A DNA stretch of 64,000 bases, taken from Methylobacterium sp. E-066. Lineage in GTDB: Bacteria > Pseudomonadota > Alphaproteobacteria > Rhizobiales > Beijerinckiaceae. Of this stretch, positions 1-8,343 are shown piece after piece. Under the pieces are notes generated by a model that did no database searches, was not told the DNA's origin, and worked only from the letters and a program-made list of their open reading frames with translations. A program made the translations under genes and the position numbers. Each line of letters opens with the position of its first letter. Position 1 is the first letter of the stretch. Location of the stretch: assembly GCF_022829635.1 (NCBI RefSeq), contig NZ_JAKSYO010000207.1, positions 22,690 to 86,689 on the forward strand. The letters are read 5' to 3'.

Positions 1-648
1 CGATCCTGCTGAATTCGCCTTCGTGCCAGCACGTATCTCGGCGGCGAGCGTGGCCGGCAGCACGCGACGGTGGTGTTCCGCAGCTGCATTGAGCGCGGCG
101 CGCAAGTCGTTCAGCAGCCGGTTGACGGTGGTGGGTTGCAACTCGCCCGATAGGCGCTGTCGCCAAGCCCGGACGGTCCCCGCATTGAGCTTCGCTAGGT
201 CCGTATCGGCGAAGACCTGATCATAGAGGACGTGCTTGCCGAGGCGCTTCTCGGCGTCCCTCCCCGCCGCTGGAGCACGCGCTGAGCGGGCGGCGACATA
301 AGCTTCGACTGCGGTGCGGACGCTTGGGACCTGGGTATCATCCCCCTCCCCTTCGCCGTCGAGACGACGTACCTGAGCGCGCGCCCATTCGATGGCTGCC
401 GTCACCGCAGCCGGGTACGAGAGGGCGTCTGGATCCGATCCAGGGTCGTCAGCCTGGGCGAGGCGTTGCTCGACGCGGTTCCCATCAATCACCAGCTTGA
501 CGATCCAAGCGCCAGGTCCTCGCGCAGGCTTGCGGTAGCCCAGGCTGACCCCACCCCGCCCTCCTGAAACACCCTGCCAGCGTGGATTCTTAGCAGGCGG
601 AAGCCGGACCCGCTTAGCGACACTGTCGAAGCTGCTAGGTTTTGCCAT
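1..648 (-). CDS. Site-specific tyrosine recombinase/integrase, N-terminal part (runs off window)
   Basis: The reading frame is open from an ATG at 648 to the window edge (216 codons), so the catalytic C-terminus is outside. The visible protein has a basic N-terminus (MAKPSSFDSVAKRVRLPP) and an arm-like segment (GAWIVKLVIDGNRVEQRLAQ). A helical SAM-like core-binding domain follows, with the motifs AVEAYVAARSAR, LNAGTVRAWRQRL and TTVNRLLNDLRAALNAA typical of phage/ICE integrases. It starts about 120 nt from a tRNA-Glu 3' fragment and reads away from it, the usual arrangement at the end of an integrated element. The family call rests on the core-binding domain only, because the R-H-R-Y residues cannot be seen. 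Confidence 0.8.
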   Translation of the reverse strand, partial: MAKPSSFDSVAKRVRLPPAKNPRWQGVSGGRGGVSLGYRKPARGPGAWIVKLVIDGNRVEQRLAQADDPGSDPDALSYPAAVTAAIEWARAQVRRLDGEGEGDDTQVPSVRTAVEAYVAARSARAPAAGRDAEKRLGKHVLYDQVFADTDLAKLNAGTVRAWRQRLSGELQPTTVNRLLNDLRAALNAAAEHHRRVLPATLAAEIRAGTKANSAGS

Positions 649-654
649 CGATCG

Positions 655-677
655 GTCTCACACAGCGTCTCACACAG
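655..677. repeat. Tandem 11-bp direct repeat upstream of the integrase
   Basis: GTCTCACACAG occurs at 655-665 and again at 667-677 (12-nt period), just upstream of the integrase start and between it and the tRNA fragment. Short direct repeats here are typical of integrase arm-type or excisionase sites. That role is inferred from position only. Confidence 0.45.
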
Positions 678-765
678 ACGAGCAGACCAACTATGATAGC
701 GGGAGACAGAAAATGCCAGTATGCAGAGCTGATTACCGCGTTCGCTTCTATCATCCCTGTCTCGT

Positions 766-816
766 GGCGGCCCTTTCACGGCGAAAACACGGGTTCGATT
801 CCCGTAGGGCGCGCCA
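766..816 (+). other. tRNA-Glu(UUC) 3'-end fragment, candidate attachment site
   Basis: The sequence from the anticodon loop (CTTTCAC) through the T-arm (ACGGG-TTCGATT-CCCGT), acceptor strand and CCA (814-816) reads like the 3' half of tRNA-Glu. No matching GCGCCCT 5' acceptor strand or D-arm lies upstream, and the anticodon stem pairs for only about three base pairs, so this is not a full tRNA. It fits the duplicated tRNA end left by integration. Its orientation places the element to the left and an intact tRNA-Glu beyond the window. Confidence 0.7.
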
Positions 817-1486
817 ATAAAATCAACCACATAGCATCAATGTTTGCGAGCGTAGCGTCGACAGACCGCCGCGCTCAGCATGCGGCAGGCTGGGGATGGC
901 CCGGTTGCGCTGACCTTCAACAGTGATGGTGAGACCGTTGGACCTGCCCGGGTGATGCGGGGGCGACAGGCTGGCAGAAGACAGAGCAAGGTCACACACG
1001 GACCCGCGACTCCATCCCGTCCATGACCAAGACGCCACGTTCAGGCTGTCCAGCTCACCAAATTCGGCGATAAACCACCTTGCCGGTGACAGATTACGCG
1101 CAGTGGCGAACTGGACTTCGAGCGCGCGCTTGTCCCGAATGATTTTTTGAGGCGGGATTTCTGTTTGTTTATCCTCCGATGAGAGATTTTTTGAATTCTG
1201 TGGTCGGTTTCATGGAGATAATTCTCCGAAGCCTATCATACATAAAATGTAAATTCCTTGTTCGATCAATTGCTTTGCGTCACCATGAGCCCAGTTGGGA
1301 CGACGAAAGCTCTGTCATAAACTGACGGCTGCTATGGGCTGTGCAGGCTCATCGAGAGTCAGCATCGGATGGCGCGCTGAAGCCTCGTCAGCCTGTCAGG
1401 TCTTCGTGCGGGCAAGCCTGTTTTCCCGTCGTGCTTATTGAGACGCGGGACGGCTGACCCGTGAACAGTCTTGAGAGGATGCTGTA
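817..1486. other. Intergenic region, island border to sulfur cluster
   Basis: I see no convincing gene in these 670 nt. The right part (about 1140-1320) is AT-rich against the local background and probably holds the promoter of the monooxygenase at 1487. An inverted repeat GGAGA-TAAT-TCTCC lies at 1214-1227. The left part (about 840-1080) may be scar sequence from the neighbouring element. Confidence 0.5.
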
Positions 1487-2671
1487 GTGGTGCTCTCCCA
1501 TGCCCCCGGCTCGCTGGTCGGCCTCGATCGTTTCGCCGCACCGACCGATTTCCCGGAGAGCCCGCTGTCGAAAGTGTTGCGCGAGCAGCCGATCCTGCTC
1601 GGCCTCTTTCTTCCGATCCAGGCCGGCGGCTGGACGAACTCGACGCTGGAACGCTCGACGGACTGGCGCTTCGACTACAATCGCGACCTCGTCCTGCGTG
1701 CCGAGGAACTCGGCTTCGATCTCGTCTTCGCCTTGAGCCAATGGCTGCCGAAGGGCGGTTATGGCGGCGTCTTCAACGGGCAGGCGCTGGACAGCTTCAC
1801 CACCATCGCCGCGCTCGTCGCGCTGACGAAGCGCATCCTGCTGATCTCGACGATGCATGTCCTCTACGGACCCTGGCACCCGCTGCATCTCGCCAAGTTC
1901 GGGGCGACGCTCGACCATATCTCCAAGGGCCGCTGGGGCATCAACGTCGTGACCGGCCACCGCGCGGTGGAGCACGCGATGTTCGGCTGGGACCGGATCG
2001 AGCACGATCGCCGCTACGAACTGGCCGCCGAGTTCGTCGAGGTGCTGCAGCGCCTCTGGCAGGACGAGGAGAATTTTTCGTTCGAAGGCCAGTCGAGCTG
2101 GCGGATGCGGGGCGGCTACGTGTCCCCGAAGCCGCATTACGGCCGGCCCATCCTGGTCAACGCCACGGGCTCGGACGCCGGAATCGCCTTTGCCGGGCGC
2201 TATTCCGACATCGTCTTCATCACGAGCCCGGCGGGCTCGGACATCCAGTCCACGCTGGAGGCGTTGCCTGCCCATACGGACAAGGTGAAGCGCAGCGCCC
2301 GCGAAGTCGGGCGGGCGGTGCGGACCCTGATCAACCCGCTGGTCATCGCCCGGCCCACCGAGAAGGAAGCCTGGGACCTCGCGGACCGGATCGTCGCCCA
2401 TGCCGACACGCGTAGCCCGAAGGGCTTCAGGAGCTTCGAGAGCGACGCCCATGCCTGGACGGGGCGGGAGGGCCGCACCGATCCTTACGGGCAGATCGGC
2501 GGCAACATCTATCTCGTCGGCACGCCCGAGCAGATCGTCGAGCAATTCGTGGGGCTGAGGAAAGCCGGCATCGACGGGCTTCAACTCAGCTTCTTCGACT
2601 TCAAGGAGGATCTCGAGATCTTCGGCTCCGAGGTGCTCCCGCTGATGAAGCAGGCGGGCCTGCGCAACTGA
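1487..2671 (+). CDS. LLM-class flavin-dependent monooxygenase, RutA/SfnG type
   Basis: 394 aa, one-domain luciferase-like TIM barrel. The landmarks LGLFLPIQAGGW (about 38-49), DWRFDYNRDLVLRAEELGFD, HPLHLAKFGATLDHISKGRWGINVVTG (about 132-158), NATGSDAGIAFAGRYSD and the C-terminal VGTPEQIVEQF and FGSEVLPLM match the subgroup containing pyrimidine oxygenase RutA and dimethylsulfone monooxygenase SfnG. These enzymes use FMNH2 from a separate reductase, and none is encoded nearby. The GTG start has a GAGAGG ribosome site about 8 nt upstream. With the SsuABC-like genes downstream, oxidative C-S cleavage of a sulfone or sulfonate is the likely role; the substrate is unknown. Confidence 0.82.
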   Translation: MVLSHAPGSLVGLDRFAAPTDFPESPLSKVLREQPILLGLFLPIQAGGWTNSTLERSTDWRFDYNRDLVLRAEELGFDLVFALSQWLPKGGYGGVFNGQALDSFTTIAALVALTKRILLISTMHVLYGPWHPLHLAKFGATLDHISKGRWGINVVTGHRAVEHAMFGWDRIEHDRRYELAAEFVEVLQRLWQDEENFSFEGQSSWRMRGGYVSPKPHYGRPILVNATGSDAGIAFAGRYSDIVFITSPAGSDIQSTLEALPAHTDKVKRSAREVGRAVRTLINPLVIARPTEKEAWDLADRIVAHADTRSPKGFRSFESDAHAWTGREGRTDPYGQIGGNIYLVGTPEQIVEQFVGLRKAGIDGLQLSFFDFKEDLEIFGSEVLPLMKQAGLRN

Positions 2672-3111
2672 TGAGCCCCTCGGCGTCCAAGAAAGGCCGC
2701 TGCAGCCAGTGGTCCTGAAGTTCGGGATATCCTTCTAAGCCACGCGCCGAGAGGACGGTTTATCGTAATAATCGCGGAAATTAAAAATTCATTTCGTTGA
2801 CATGGGATCGCTAAACGGACAATCTTGCGTGATGAAACATATAGTTATTAGACTATGTGATTGGAATTGTTGCGGCAATCATCTCACATCTGGCGAGTTG
2901 TAGCACATCGGTATGCCATAAAGATCTTTGGTCGTTGCCAATGTCGCAATTTCAAATCTTGGGATCCAGAGTCTTGCCCGTGAGAGCGCGCATTTCTTCT
3001 TGCCAACCAAGTTCCTCCGGCAGCGAGAGCTGCGGCCCGATCCCAGATGCGCCTGTCGGTGCCAGACCCGGTGGCCGGGTGAGCCCCCTCTAAACAATCG
3101 AGGATCGTCGC
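2672..3111. other. Intergenic leader/promoter region before the SsuB-like ATPase
   Basis: 440 nt without a gene. It is AT-rich around 2760-2870, with a good -35 box (TTGACA, 2797-2802) inside a GTTGACATGGGAT string that recurs almost exactly at 12122-12134. The long distance to the ATG at 3112 implies a leader of about 290 nt, but I recognise no riboswitch. Confidence 0.45.
2797..2826 (+). promoter_or_regulatory. Candidate sigma-70 promoter for the SsuABC-like operon
   Basis: TTGACA at 2797-2802 is followed 18 nt later by AATCTT, a weak -10. The flank is AT-rich. This is a sequence match only, with no transcription data. Confidence 0.35.
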
Positions 3112-3954
3112 ATGGCCAATGGAGAACTCGGCCTGCAGGGCATCGCCAAGACCTTTAGGGTCGACGGGCGCCTGCTTCCAGCGCTCGACGGCATCGACCT
3201 CACGGTCACGCCCGGCGAGTTCATCACCATCGTGGGCGCGAGCGGCTGCGGGAAATCCACGCTGCTGCGCATCCTAGCGGGGCTCGAGACCGACCATGCC
3301 GGCGCGGCGGTCCATGACGGCAAGACGATCCGGGGGCCGAGCCTCGCGCGGGGGCTCGTCTTCCAGGAGCCGCGGCTGTTCCCCTGGCTCACGGTCGAGG
3401 CGAACGTGGCGCTCGGGCTCGAGAATGCGGGGCTGAGCCGCGACGCGAAGCGCGCGGCCGTCAGCGAGCACATCGCCCTGGTCGGCCTCACCGGCTTCGA
3501 GAACGCCTATCCCCGCCAGTTGTCGGGGGGCATGGCGCAACGCGCCGCCATCGCCCGCGGTCTCGTGAACCGTCCGGGCGTCCTCCTGCTCGACGAGCCC
3601 TTCGGGGCGCTGGACGCCTTCACCCGGGCCCATCTCCAGGAGGAGCTCCAGGGCATCGTCGCCCGCGAGGGCATCACGGCGGTGCTTGTGACGCACGATG
3701 TGGACGAAGCCGTCTACCTCGGCGACCGCGTCGTCGTGATGGCGCCCAGGCCCGGGCGGATCACCCGCATCGTCGCTGTGGACGAGCCGCGGCCGCGCAG
3801 CCGGACGGAAGCGGCCCTCCTGCACAAGCGGGAGGCGGTGCTCGCCGCGCTCGATTCCGGCAGCTGGGGGCGGCCGGAGCCCCGCCGGCTCGATGCGCCG
3901 GATGAGCCCCTGCGTCAGCCGGCCGCCGCGATCGCCCTCCAGGGCGCGGCCTGA
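3112..3954 (+). CDS. Sulfonate/taurine-type ABC transporter ATP-binding protein (SsuB/TauB family)
   Basis: 280 aa. Walker A GASGCGKST (42-50), Q-loop Gln85 (FQEPRLFPW, typical of nitrate/sulfonate/taurine importers), signature LSGGM (137-141), Walker B VLLLDEPFGALD (157-168) and switch His195. A GAGGA site precedes the ATG. A roughly 60-residue C-terminal extension rich in Pro and Arg follows the ATPase core. It is first in a run with a monooxygenase, two binding proteins and two permeases, so it should energise uptake of an organosulfur anion through the permeases at 7419 and 8344. Confidence 0.9.
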   Translation: MANGELGLQGIAKTFRVDGRLLPALDGIDLTVTPGEFITIVGASGCGKSTLLRILAGLETDHAGAAVHDGKTIRGPSLARGLVFQEPRLFPWLTVEANVALGLENAGLSRDAKRAAVSEHIALVGLTGFENAYPRQLSGGMAQRAAIARGLVNRPGVLLLDEPFGALDAFTRAHLQEELQGIVAREGITAVLVTHDVDEAVYLGDRVVVMAPRPGRITRIVAVDEPRPRSRTEAALLHKREAVLAALDSGSWGRPEPRRLDAPDEPLRQPAAAIALQGAA

Positions 3955-3985
3955 ACCGCAATCCCGAACGGCAGGCGACCGCACC

Positions 3986-5206
3986 ATGCCCCAAGACCGC
4001 CAGATGAAGCTCGGCGCCTTCCTGATGACGGACGGCCACCACGTCGCGGCGTGGCGCCACCCGAAGGTGCGCCCCGACGCCTCCGTGAGCCTCGACCACT
4101 TCCTCAACCTGGCGAAGCGCGCGGAGGCGGCGAAGTTCGACGCCCTCTTCCTGGCGGATTCGAACGGTGTGCGCGAGCGCGGGCTCCAGGCCCTGAGCCA
4201 CAATTCGCGGGCCGCGAGCTTCGAACCGCTGACGCTTCTCTCGGCCCTCGCCACCGTGACAGAGCGGATCGGCCTCAACCTCGACAAGCATTACGCCCGT
4301 GCGGACCGCTACGCCCGGGCCCGCGAGTTCGTCGCGGTGACGACCGGGCTCTGGAACACCTGGGAGGACGACGCCTTCCTGCGCGACCAGGACAGCGGCC
4401 TGTTCTTCGACCCGCAGAAGCATCACGTGCTCGACCATCGGGGCCGCTACTTCAAGGTGCGCGGTCCGCTCAACGTGCCGCGCTCGCCGCAGGGCCACCC
4501 CGTGATCGTCCAGGCCGGCTCCTCGGCGGCTGGCGTCGACCTCGCGGCCGAGACCGCGGAGGCCGTGTTCACGGCCCAGCAGACCCTGGCCGACGCGCAA
4601 GCCTTCTACGCCGACCTCAAGGGCCGGGCGGAGACTTACGGGCGCGACCCCGACCACATCAAGATCATGCCGGGGATCTTCCCGGTCGTGGGGCGGACGG
4701 AGGCGGAGGCGCAGGAGACGTTCGAAGCGCTGCAAGCGCGGATCCACCCGGTCGTGGGGCTGGCGCTGCTGTCCTCGACGCTCGGCGGCTTCGACCTGAC
4801 CGGCTATCCCCTCGACGGGCCTCTTCCGGAACTGCCGGAGACCAACGGTCCGAAGAGCCGGCAGAAGCTCCTGATCGACCTCGCCCGGCGCGAGAACCTG
4901 ACGATCCGCGAGCTCTACCTGCAGATCGCCGGCGCGCGCGGCCATTGGCAGCTCGTCGGCACCGCCGAGCAGATCGTCGATCGGCTGGAGGAACGCTTCC
5001 GGAAGGGCGGCGCCGACGGCTTCAACGTGATGGCGCCCTTCCTGCCGGGCGGCCTCGAGGATTTCATCGCCCTCGTGATCCCCGAGCTGCGCCGTCGCGG
5101 CCTGTTCCGGACCGACTATGAGGGCCGAACCCTGCGCGAGAATCTCGGGCTGCCGTTCCCGGCCCATCGGGCGCGGACGGCGGCCCCGCTCCAGGCGGCG
5201 GAGTGA
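3986..5206 (+). CDS. NtaA/SnaA/DszA-family flavin monooxygenase with an internal in-frame deletion
   Basis: 406 aa from the ATG at 3986, chosen because MPQDRQMKLGAFLM aligns with the starts of the paralogues at 13390 and 14747. N- and C-terminal family motifs are present (GHHVAAWRHP, FEPLTLLSALATVTERIGL, RYARAREFVAVTTGLW, RGPLNVPRSPQGHPVIVQAG, TAEQIVDRLEERF, DGFNVMAPF). Between ERIGL and DRYARAREF it has 9 residues where the paralogue at 14747 has 54. The missing part includes the TASTTY strand and the GRAGWN-VT segment that line the FMN pocket. The frame is intact, so a shortened protein could be made, but catalysis is doubtful. The junction is near 4275. Confidence 0.78.
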   Translation: MPQDRQMKLGAFLMTDGHHVAAWRHPKVRPDASVSLDHFLNLAKRAEAAKFDALFLADSNGVRERGLQALSHNSRAASFEPLTLLSALATVTERIGLNLDKHYARADRYARAREFVAVTTGLWNTWEDDAFLRDQDSGLFFDPQKHHVLDHRGRYFKVRGPLNVPRSPQGHPVIVQAGSSAAGVDLAAETAEAVFTAQQTLADAQAFYADLKGRAETYGRDPDHIKIMPGIFPVVGRTEAEAQETFEALQARIHPVVGLALLSSTLGGFDLTGYPLDGPLPELPETNGPKSRQKLLIDLARRENLTIRELYLQIAGARGHWQLVGTAEQIVDRLEERFRKGGADGFNVMAPFLPGGLEDFIALVIPELRRRGLFRTDYEGRTLRENLGLPFPAHRARTAAPLQAAE

Positions 5207-5211
5207 CGGCG

Positions 5212-6288
5212 ATGCCGCGAATGCTTCGTCGGATCGTGGCGCTGGCGCTCGGCGTTGCAGCGCTGCTGGGCTCGGTACAGGTCTCCGTCGCCGCCGAGCG
5301 GGTGACGATCCGCATCGGCTATGCCGGCCCCGCCGCGGAAGGCGGCCGCTTCGTGAGCGGCCCGGTCGGGGTGATCGCGAGCGAGCGCTACATCGAGCGG
5401 GCGTTCGCGGACGATCCGGCGGTCACGGTCGAATGGTCCTTCTTCAAGGGGGCCGGGCCGGCTGTGAACGAGGCCCTGGCCTCCGGCCAGCTCGACTTCG
5501 CCTTCATGGGCGACCTGCCATCCCTCACGGCGCGCGCGGCCGGCCTGCAGACGCGGATCCTCATGGCCACGAGCCCACGCGACAACCTCTACCTCGTCGC
5601 GCGCCCGGATTCCGGCATCGCCGCGATCGGCGACGTTCGGGGCCGGCGCGTCGCGCAGTTCCGGGGCACCTCGACCCACCTGACGACGGACCGCGCCCTC
5701 TCGCAGCACGGGATCGACGCGCGGGACATCCGCTTCTTCAATATGGACGACGCCACCGCCCTCGCGGCAATCGCCTCGGGCGACGTGGACGCCGCCTTCG
5801 GCAAGTCGATCCTGCTGCGGCTGGTGGAGCAGGGGCTCGCCAAAGTCGCCTTCAGCACGAAGGGCGATCCCGCGACGACCGCGAGCAACCATCTGCTCGT
5901 CGCGGCCGCGTTTGAAGCCGCGCATCCCGATTGGGTGGCGAAGGTGGTCCGCGGCACGTTGAAGGCCCTGGCCTGGTCGTCACGCGAGGAGAACCGAGAG
6001 GCGGTCTTCGCCATCTGGGCGAAGTCGGGGACCCCCATCGACGTGTTCCGGGCGGATTACGAGGGGCAGGCGCTGGCCTATCGCCTGTCGCCGCTCATCG
6101 ACGACCTCCTGGTCGCGAGCTACCGCTACAAGGCCGCGCAGGTGAAGGCGCTGGGCCTGGTGCGCCGGCCGGTCGACGTCACCGGCTGGTTCGAGCCGAA
6201 ATACCTCGACGCCGCCCTCAAGGATCTCGGCCTGGAGAAGGCCTGGATCCGCTACGCCGCCGACGGAAAACCCCTCGGCAATTCCTGA
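5212..6288 (+). CDS. Sulfonate-type ABC transporter substrate-binding protein (SsuA/TauA family), copy 1
   Basis: 358 aa from the ATG at 5212, which has GGAG 8 nt upstream; a GTG at 5203 overlapping the previous stop is the alternative. A signal peptide (MPRMLRRIVALALGVAALLGSVQVSVAAE) precedes the mature start RVTIRIGYAG. Family landmarks are VEWSFFKGAGPAVNEALASGQLDFAFMGDLPS, GRRVAQFRGTSTH, a hinge around FGKSILL and the C-terminal DVTGWFEPKYLD. Expected role: periplasmic capture of an alkanesulfonate-like ligand. It is a tandem paralogue of the next gene. Confidence 0.88.
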   Translation: MPRMLRRIVALALGVAALLGSVQVSVAAERVTIRIGYAGPAAEGGRFVSGPVGVIASERYIERAFADDPAVTVEWSFFKGAGPAVNEALASGQLDFAFMGDLPSLTARAAGLQTRILMATSPRDNLYLVARPDSGIAAIGDVRGRRVAQFRGTSTHLTTDRALSQHGIDARDIRFFNMDDATALAAIASGDVDAAFGKSILLRLVEQGLAKVAFSTKGDPATTASNHLLVAAAFEAAHPDWVAKVVRGTLKALAWSSREENREAVFAIWAKSGTPIDVFRADYEGQALAYRLSPLIDDLLVASYRYKAAQVKALGLVRRPVDVTGWFEPKYLDAALKDLGLEKAWIRYAADGKPLGNS

Positions 6289-6321
6289 TCCCGACGCACC
6301 TCCCTCCGCAAGGATTCCGAC

Positions 6322-7404
6322 GTGATCGCAGCACGATCCTTATGGCGCGTCATCCGCACCGCGCTCCTCGCCTCCCTCGCGCTCGCTTTCCCCTCGCTGG
6401 CGCACGCCGAACCCTTGACGATCCGGATCGGCTTCGCCTCGATCGGCGTCGACAACCGCCCTTTCGCGGGCGGGGACACGCTCGCGGTCGCCCATGCCGA
6501 GGGTTACGTGCAGCGCGCCCTCCAGGCCGATCCGGACGTCAAGGTCGAGTGGTCCTTCTTCAAGGGCGCCGGCCCGGCCGTGAACGAGGCGATCGCCAAC
6601 GGTCAGCTCGACTTCGCCCTCCAGGGTGACCTGCCCTCGATCATCGGTCGGGCGAGTGGACTGAAAACCAAGATCCTCGCGGCGACCGGCGCCCATGCGC
6701 CGACCTACCTCGCCGTCGCGGACGGGTCGAGCATCAAGGGCGTGACGGATCTGCGCGGCCGCAAGGTCTCGATCTTCCGCGGCACCAACAACCACCTCGC
6801 CGTGGTCAAGATCCTCGCCGCGAACGGGCTGACCGAGCGCGATCTCCAGGTCCTCAACATGGATACGGCCACGACCAACGCGGCGCTGGCGAGCCGCGAC
6901 ATCGAGGCCGCCTTCGGCAACTTTCCCCTGATCTCGCTCGCCGAGCAGAAGAAGGCCGCGATCGTCTACTCTACCAAGGGTAACGATCGCGGCCTGGAGC
7001 GGCAATGTGCGTTGCTGGTCACGGAGGCGTTCGAACGTGCCCATCCCGATCTCGTCGCCAAGGTCGTGAAGGCTCTCGTGGAGGCCGCACGCTGGTCGTC
7101 GGATGAGGCGAATCGAGACGCGTTGATCGCGGTGTGGGCGAAGTCCGGCACGCCGGCTTCCGTATTCCGCTACGACTTGGCCGAGCAGGAACTGCGCTAC
7201 CGCAATTCGCCGATCGTCGATCCATTCTTCGTCGAGCAATACCGGGTGCAGGCCAGGCAGGCCAAGGCGTTCGGCCTGATCCGGCGGGACGTCGACGTCA
7301 CCGGATGGTTCGAGCCGCGCTACGTCGATCAGGCGGTGCGGGAACTCGGTCTCGAACACTACTGGGAGCGCTTCGGACCGGACGGCAAGCCGCTGGGCTC
7401 GTGA
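6322..7404 (+). CDS. Sulfonate-type ABC transporter substrate-binding protein (SsuA/TauA family), copy 2
   Basis: 360 aa, GTG start with AAGGA about 7 nt upstream. The signal peptide ends around SLAHAEP. It shares long blocks with copy 1 (VEWSFFKGAGPAVNEA, GQLDFA-QGDLPSI, RGTNNHLAV, DVDVTGWFEPRYVD) and is clearly a tandem duplicate. Differences cluster in the ligand-facing loops (for example THLTTDRALS against NHLAVVKILA), suggesting the copies bind different sulfonates and share the permeases and ATPase. Confidence 0.88.
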   Translation: MIAARSLWRVIRTALLASLALAFPSLAHAEPLTIRIGFASIGVDNRPFAGGDTLAVAHAEGYVQRALQADPDVKVEWSFFKGAGPAVNEAIANGQLDFALQGDLPSIIGRASGLKTKILAATGAHAPTYLAVADGSSIKGVTDLRGRKVSIFRGTNNHLAVVKILAANGLTERDLQVLNMDTATTNAALASRDIEAAFGNFPLISLAEQKKAAIVYSTKGNDRGLERQCALLVTEAFERAHPDLVAKVVKALVEAARWSSDEANRDALIAVWAKSGTPASVFRYDLAEQELRYRNSPIVDPFFVEQYRVQARQAKAFGLIRRDVDVTGWFEPRYVDQAVRELGLEHYWERFGPDGKPLGS

Positions 7405-7418
7405 GAAGAGGCGCCCCG

Positions 7419-8231
7419 ATGAGCCTCCTCGCCTTCGCGCCGCCCAGGTCGGGCGATTTCACCGCGGCGCTCCGCGTTCGAGTGCGGCACGCGGCGATCG
7501 GCCTTCTCGTGCCGCTCACCCTCGTGCTCGTCTGGGCGCTCGCCTCGGCCCGGGGCTGGTTGCCCGAACAGGTCCTGCCCGCGCCGAGCTACGTCTGGCA
7601 GAATCTGCGCGACATGGCCGCGAGCGGCGAACTCGCGCAGCATGCGGGGATCAGCGCAATCAGGGTCGCGGCGGGCTTCGCGGTGGGAGCGGGCCTCGGC
7701 CTGCTGCTCGGGATCGCCATTGGGCTGTCGCGCCCGGTCGAGGATTACGTCAGGCCGCTGTTCACCGCCGTGGCGCAGGTGCCCACGATCGGCTGGATCC
7801 CGCTCCTGATGCTGTTCCTCGGCATCGGCGAGACCCTGAAGATCGTCGTCATCGCCAAGGCGGCGTTCTTCCCGATGGTGGTCAATACCGCCGCCGGCAT
7901 CCGGAACATCCCGGTGAGCTACAAGGAGGTGGCCGCAGTGCTTCGCCTCACGCGGTGGCAATCCCTGCGCCGGCTGATCCTCCCGGGCGCGTTGCCGTCG
8001 ATCTTCACGGGCGTGCGCTACAGCCTGACCAAGGCCTGGACGGCCCTCGTCGCGGTGGAGTTGCTCGCCTCGTCCGAGGGGCTTGGCTACCTGCTGGTCT
8101 GGAGCCGACAAATGTTCTGGCTCGACACGATGCTGGCCGCGATGCTGGTCATCGGCCTCGTCGGCTACGTGATGGACGCGATGCTGGCCGCCGCGGAAGC
8201 GCGGCTCCAGGCATGGCGGATCGACGCTTAG
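7419..8231 (+). CDS. Sulfonate-type ABC transporter permease (SsuC/TauC family), copy 1
   Basis: 270 aa from the ATG at 7419, with AGAAGAGG upstream. About six membrane helices can be placed, with the permease EAA-type loop EVAAVLRLTRWQSLRRLILPGALPSIFTG coupling to the ATPase. It lies 14 nt after the second binding protein, in the same transcript. The stop codon sits inside a strong stem-loop (8230-8268) that separates it from the second permease. Confidence 0.88.
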   Translation: MSLLAFAPPRSGDFTAALRVRVRHAAIGLLVPLTLVLVWALASARGWLPEQVLPAPSYVWQNLRDMAASGELAQHAGISAIRVAAGFAVGAGLGLLLGIAIGLSRPVEDYVRPLFTAVAQVPTIGWIPLLMLFLGIGETLKIVVIAKAAFFPMVVNTAAGIRNIPVSYKEVAAVLRLTRWQSLRRLILPGALPSIFTGVRYSLTKAWTALVAVELLASSEGLGYLLVWSRQMFWLDTMLAAMLVIGLVGYVMDAMLAAAEARLQAWRIDA

Positions 8232-8268
8232 AGCCGTTCCCGATCGCGTTGCAATCGGGAACGGCTCT
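8230..8268. other. 15-bp perfect stem-loop between the two permease genes
   Basis: AGAGCCGTTCCCGAT (8230-8244) pairs perfectly with ATCGGGAACGGCTCT (8254-8268) around a 9-nt loop. No T-run follows, so it is not a standard intrinsic terminator. It overlaps the upstream stop codon and may stabilise mRNA ends or be a dispersed palindromic repeat. Confidence 0.7.
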
Positions 8269-8343
8269 CAGTCATTGATTTCACGCGCTTGCTTGCGCCG
8301 AACCGGTATCCCCTTCGGCGGCGAGTGCTCGAGCGAGATCGCC

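Noticed and set aside
766..816. Complete tRNA gene
   Set aside because: No D-arm or matching 5' acceptor strand lies upstream and the anticodon stem pairs for only about three positions, so it is a fragment.
489..830. Minus-strand reading frame containing GAPYGNRTRVFAVKG
   Set aside because: This is the antisense translation of the tRNA-Glu 3' end, a known artefact, and it overlaps the integrase start.
823..1038. Small minus-strand frame to the right of the tRNA fragment
   Set aside because: No ribosome site, domain or composition signal; more likely non-coding scar at the island border.
8230..8268. Intrinsic terminator
   Set aside because: The stem is strong but not followed by a T-run, and a same-strand permease gene of the same family follows closely.
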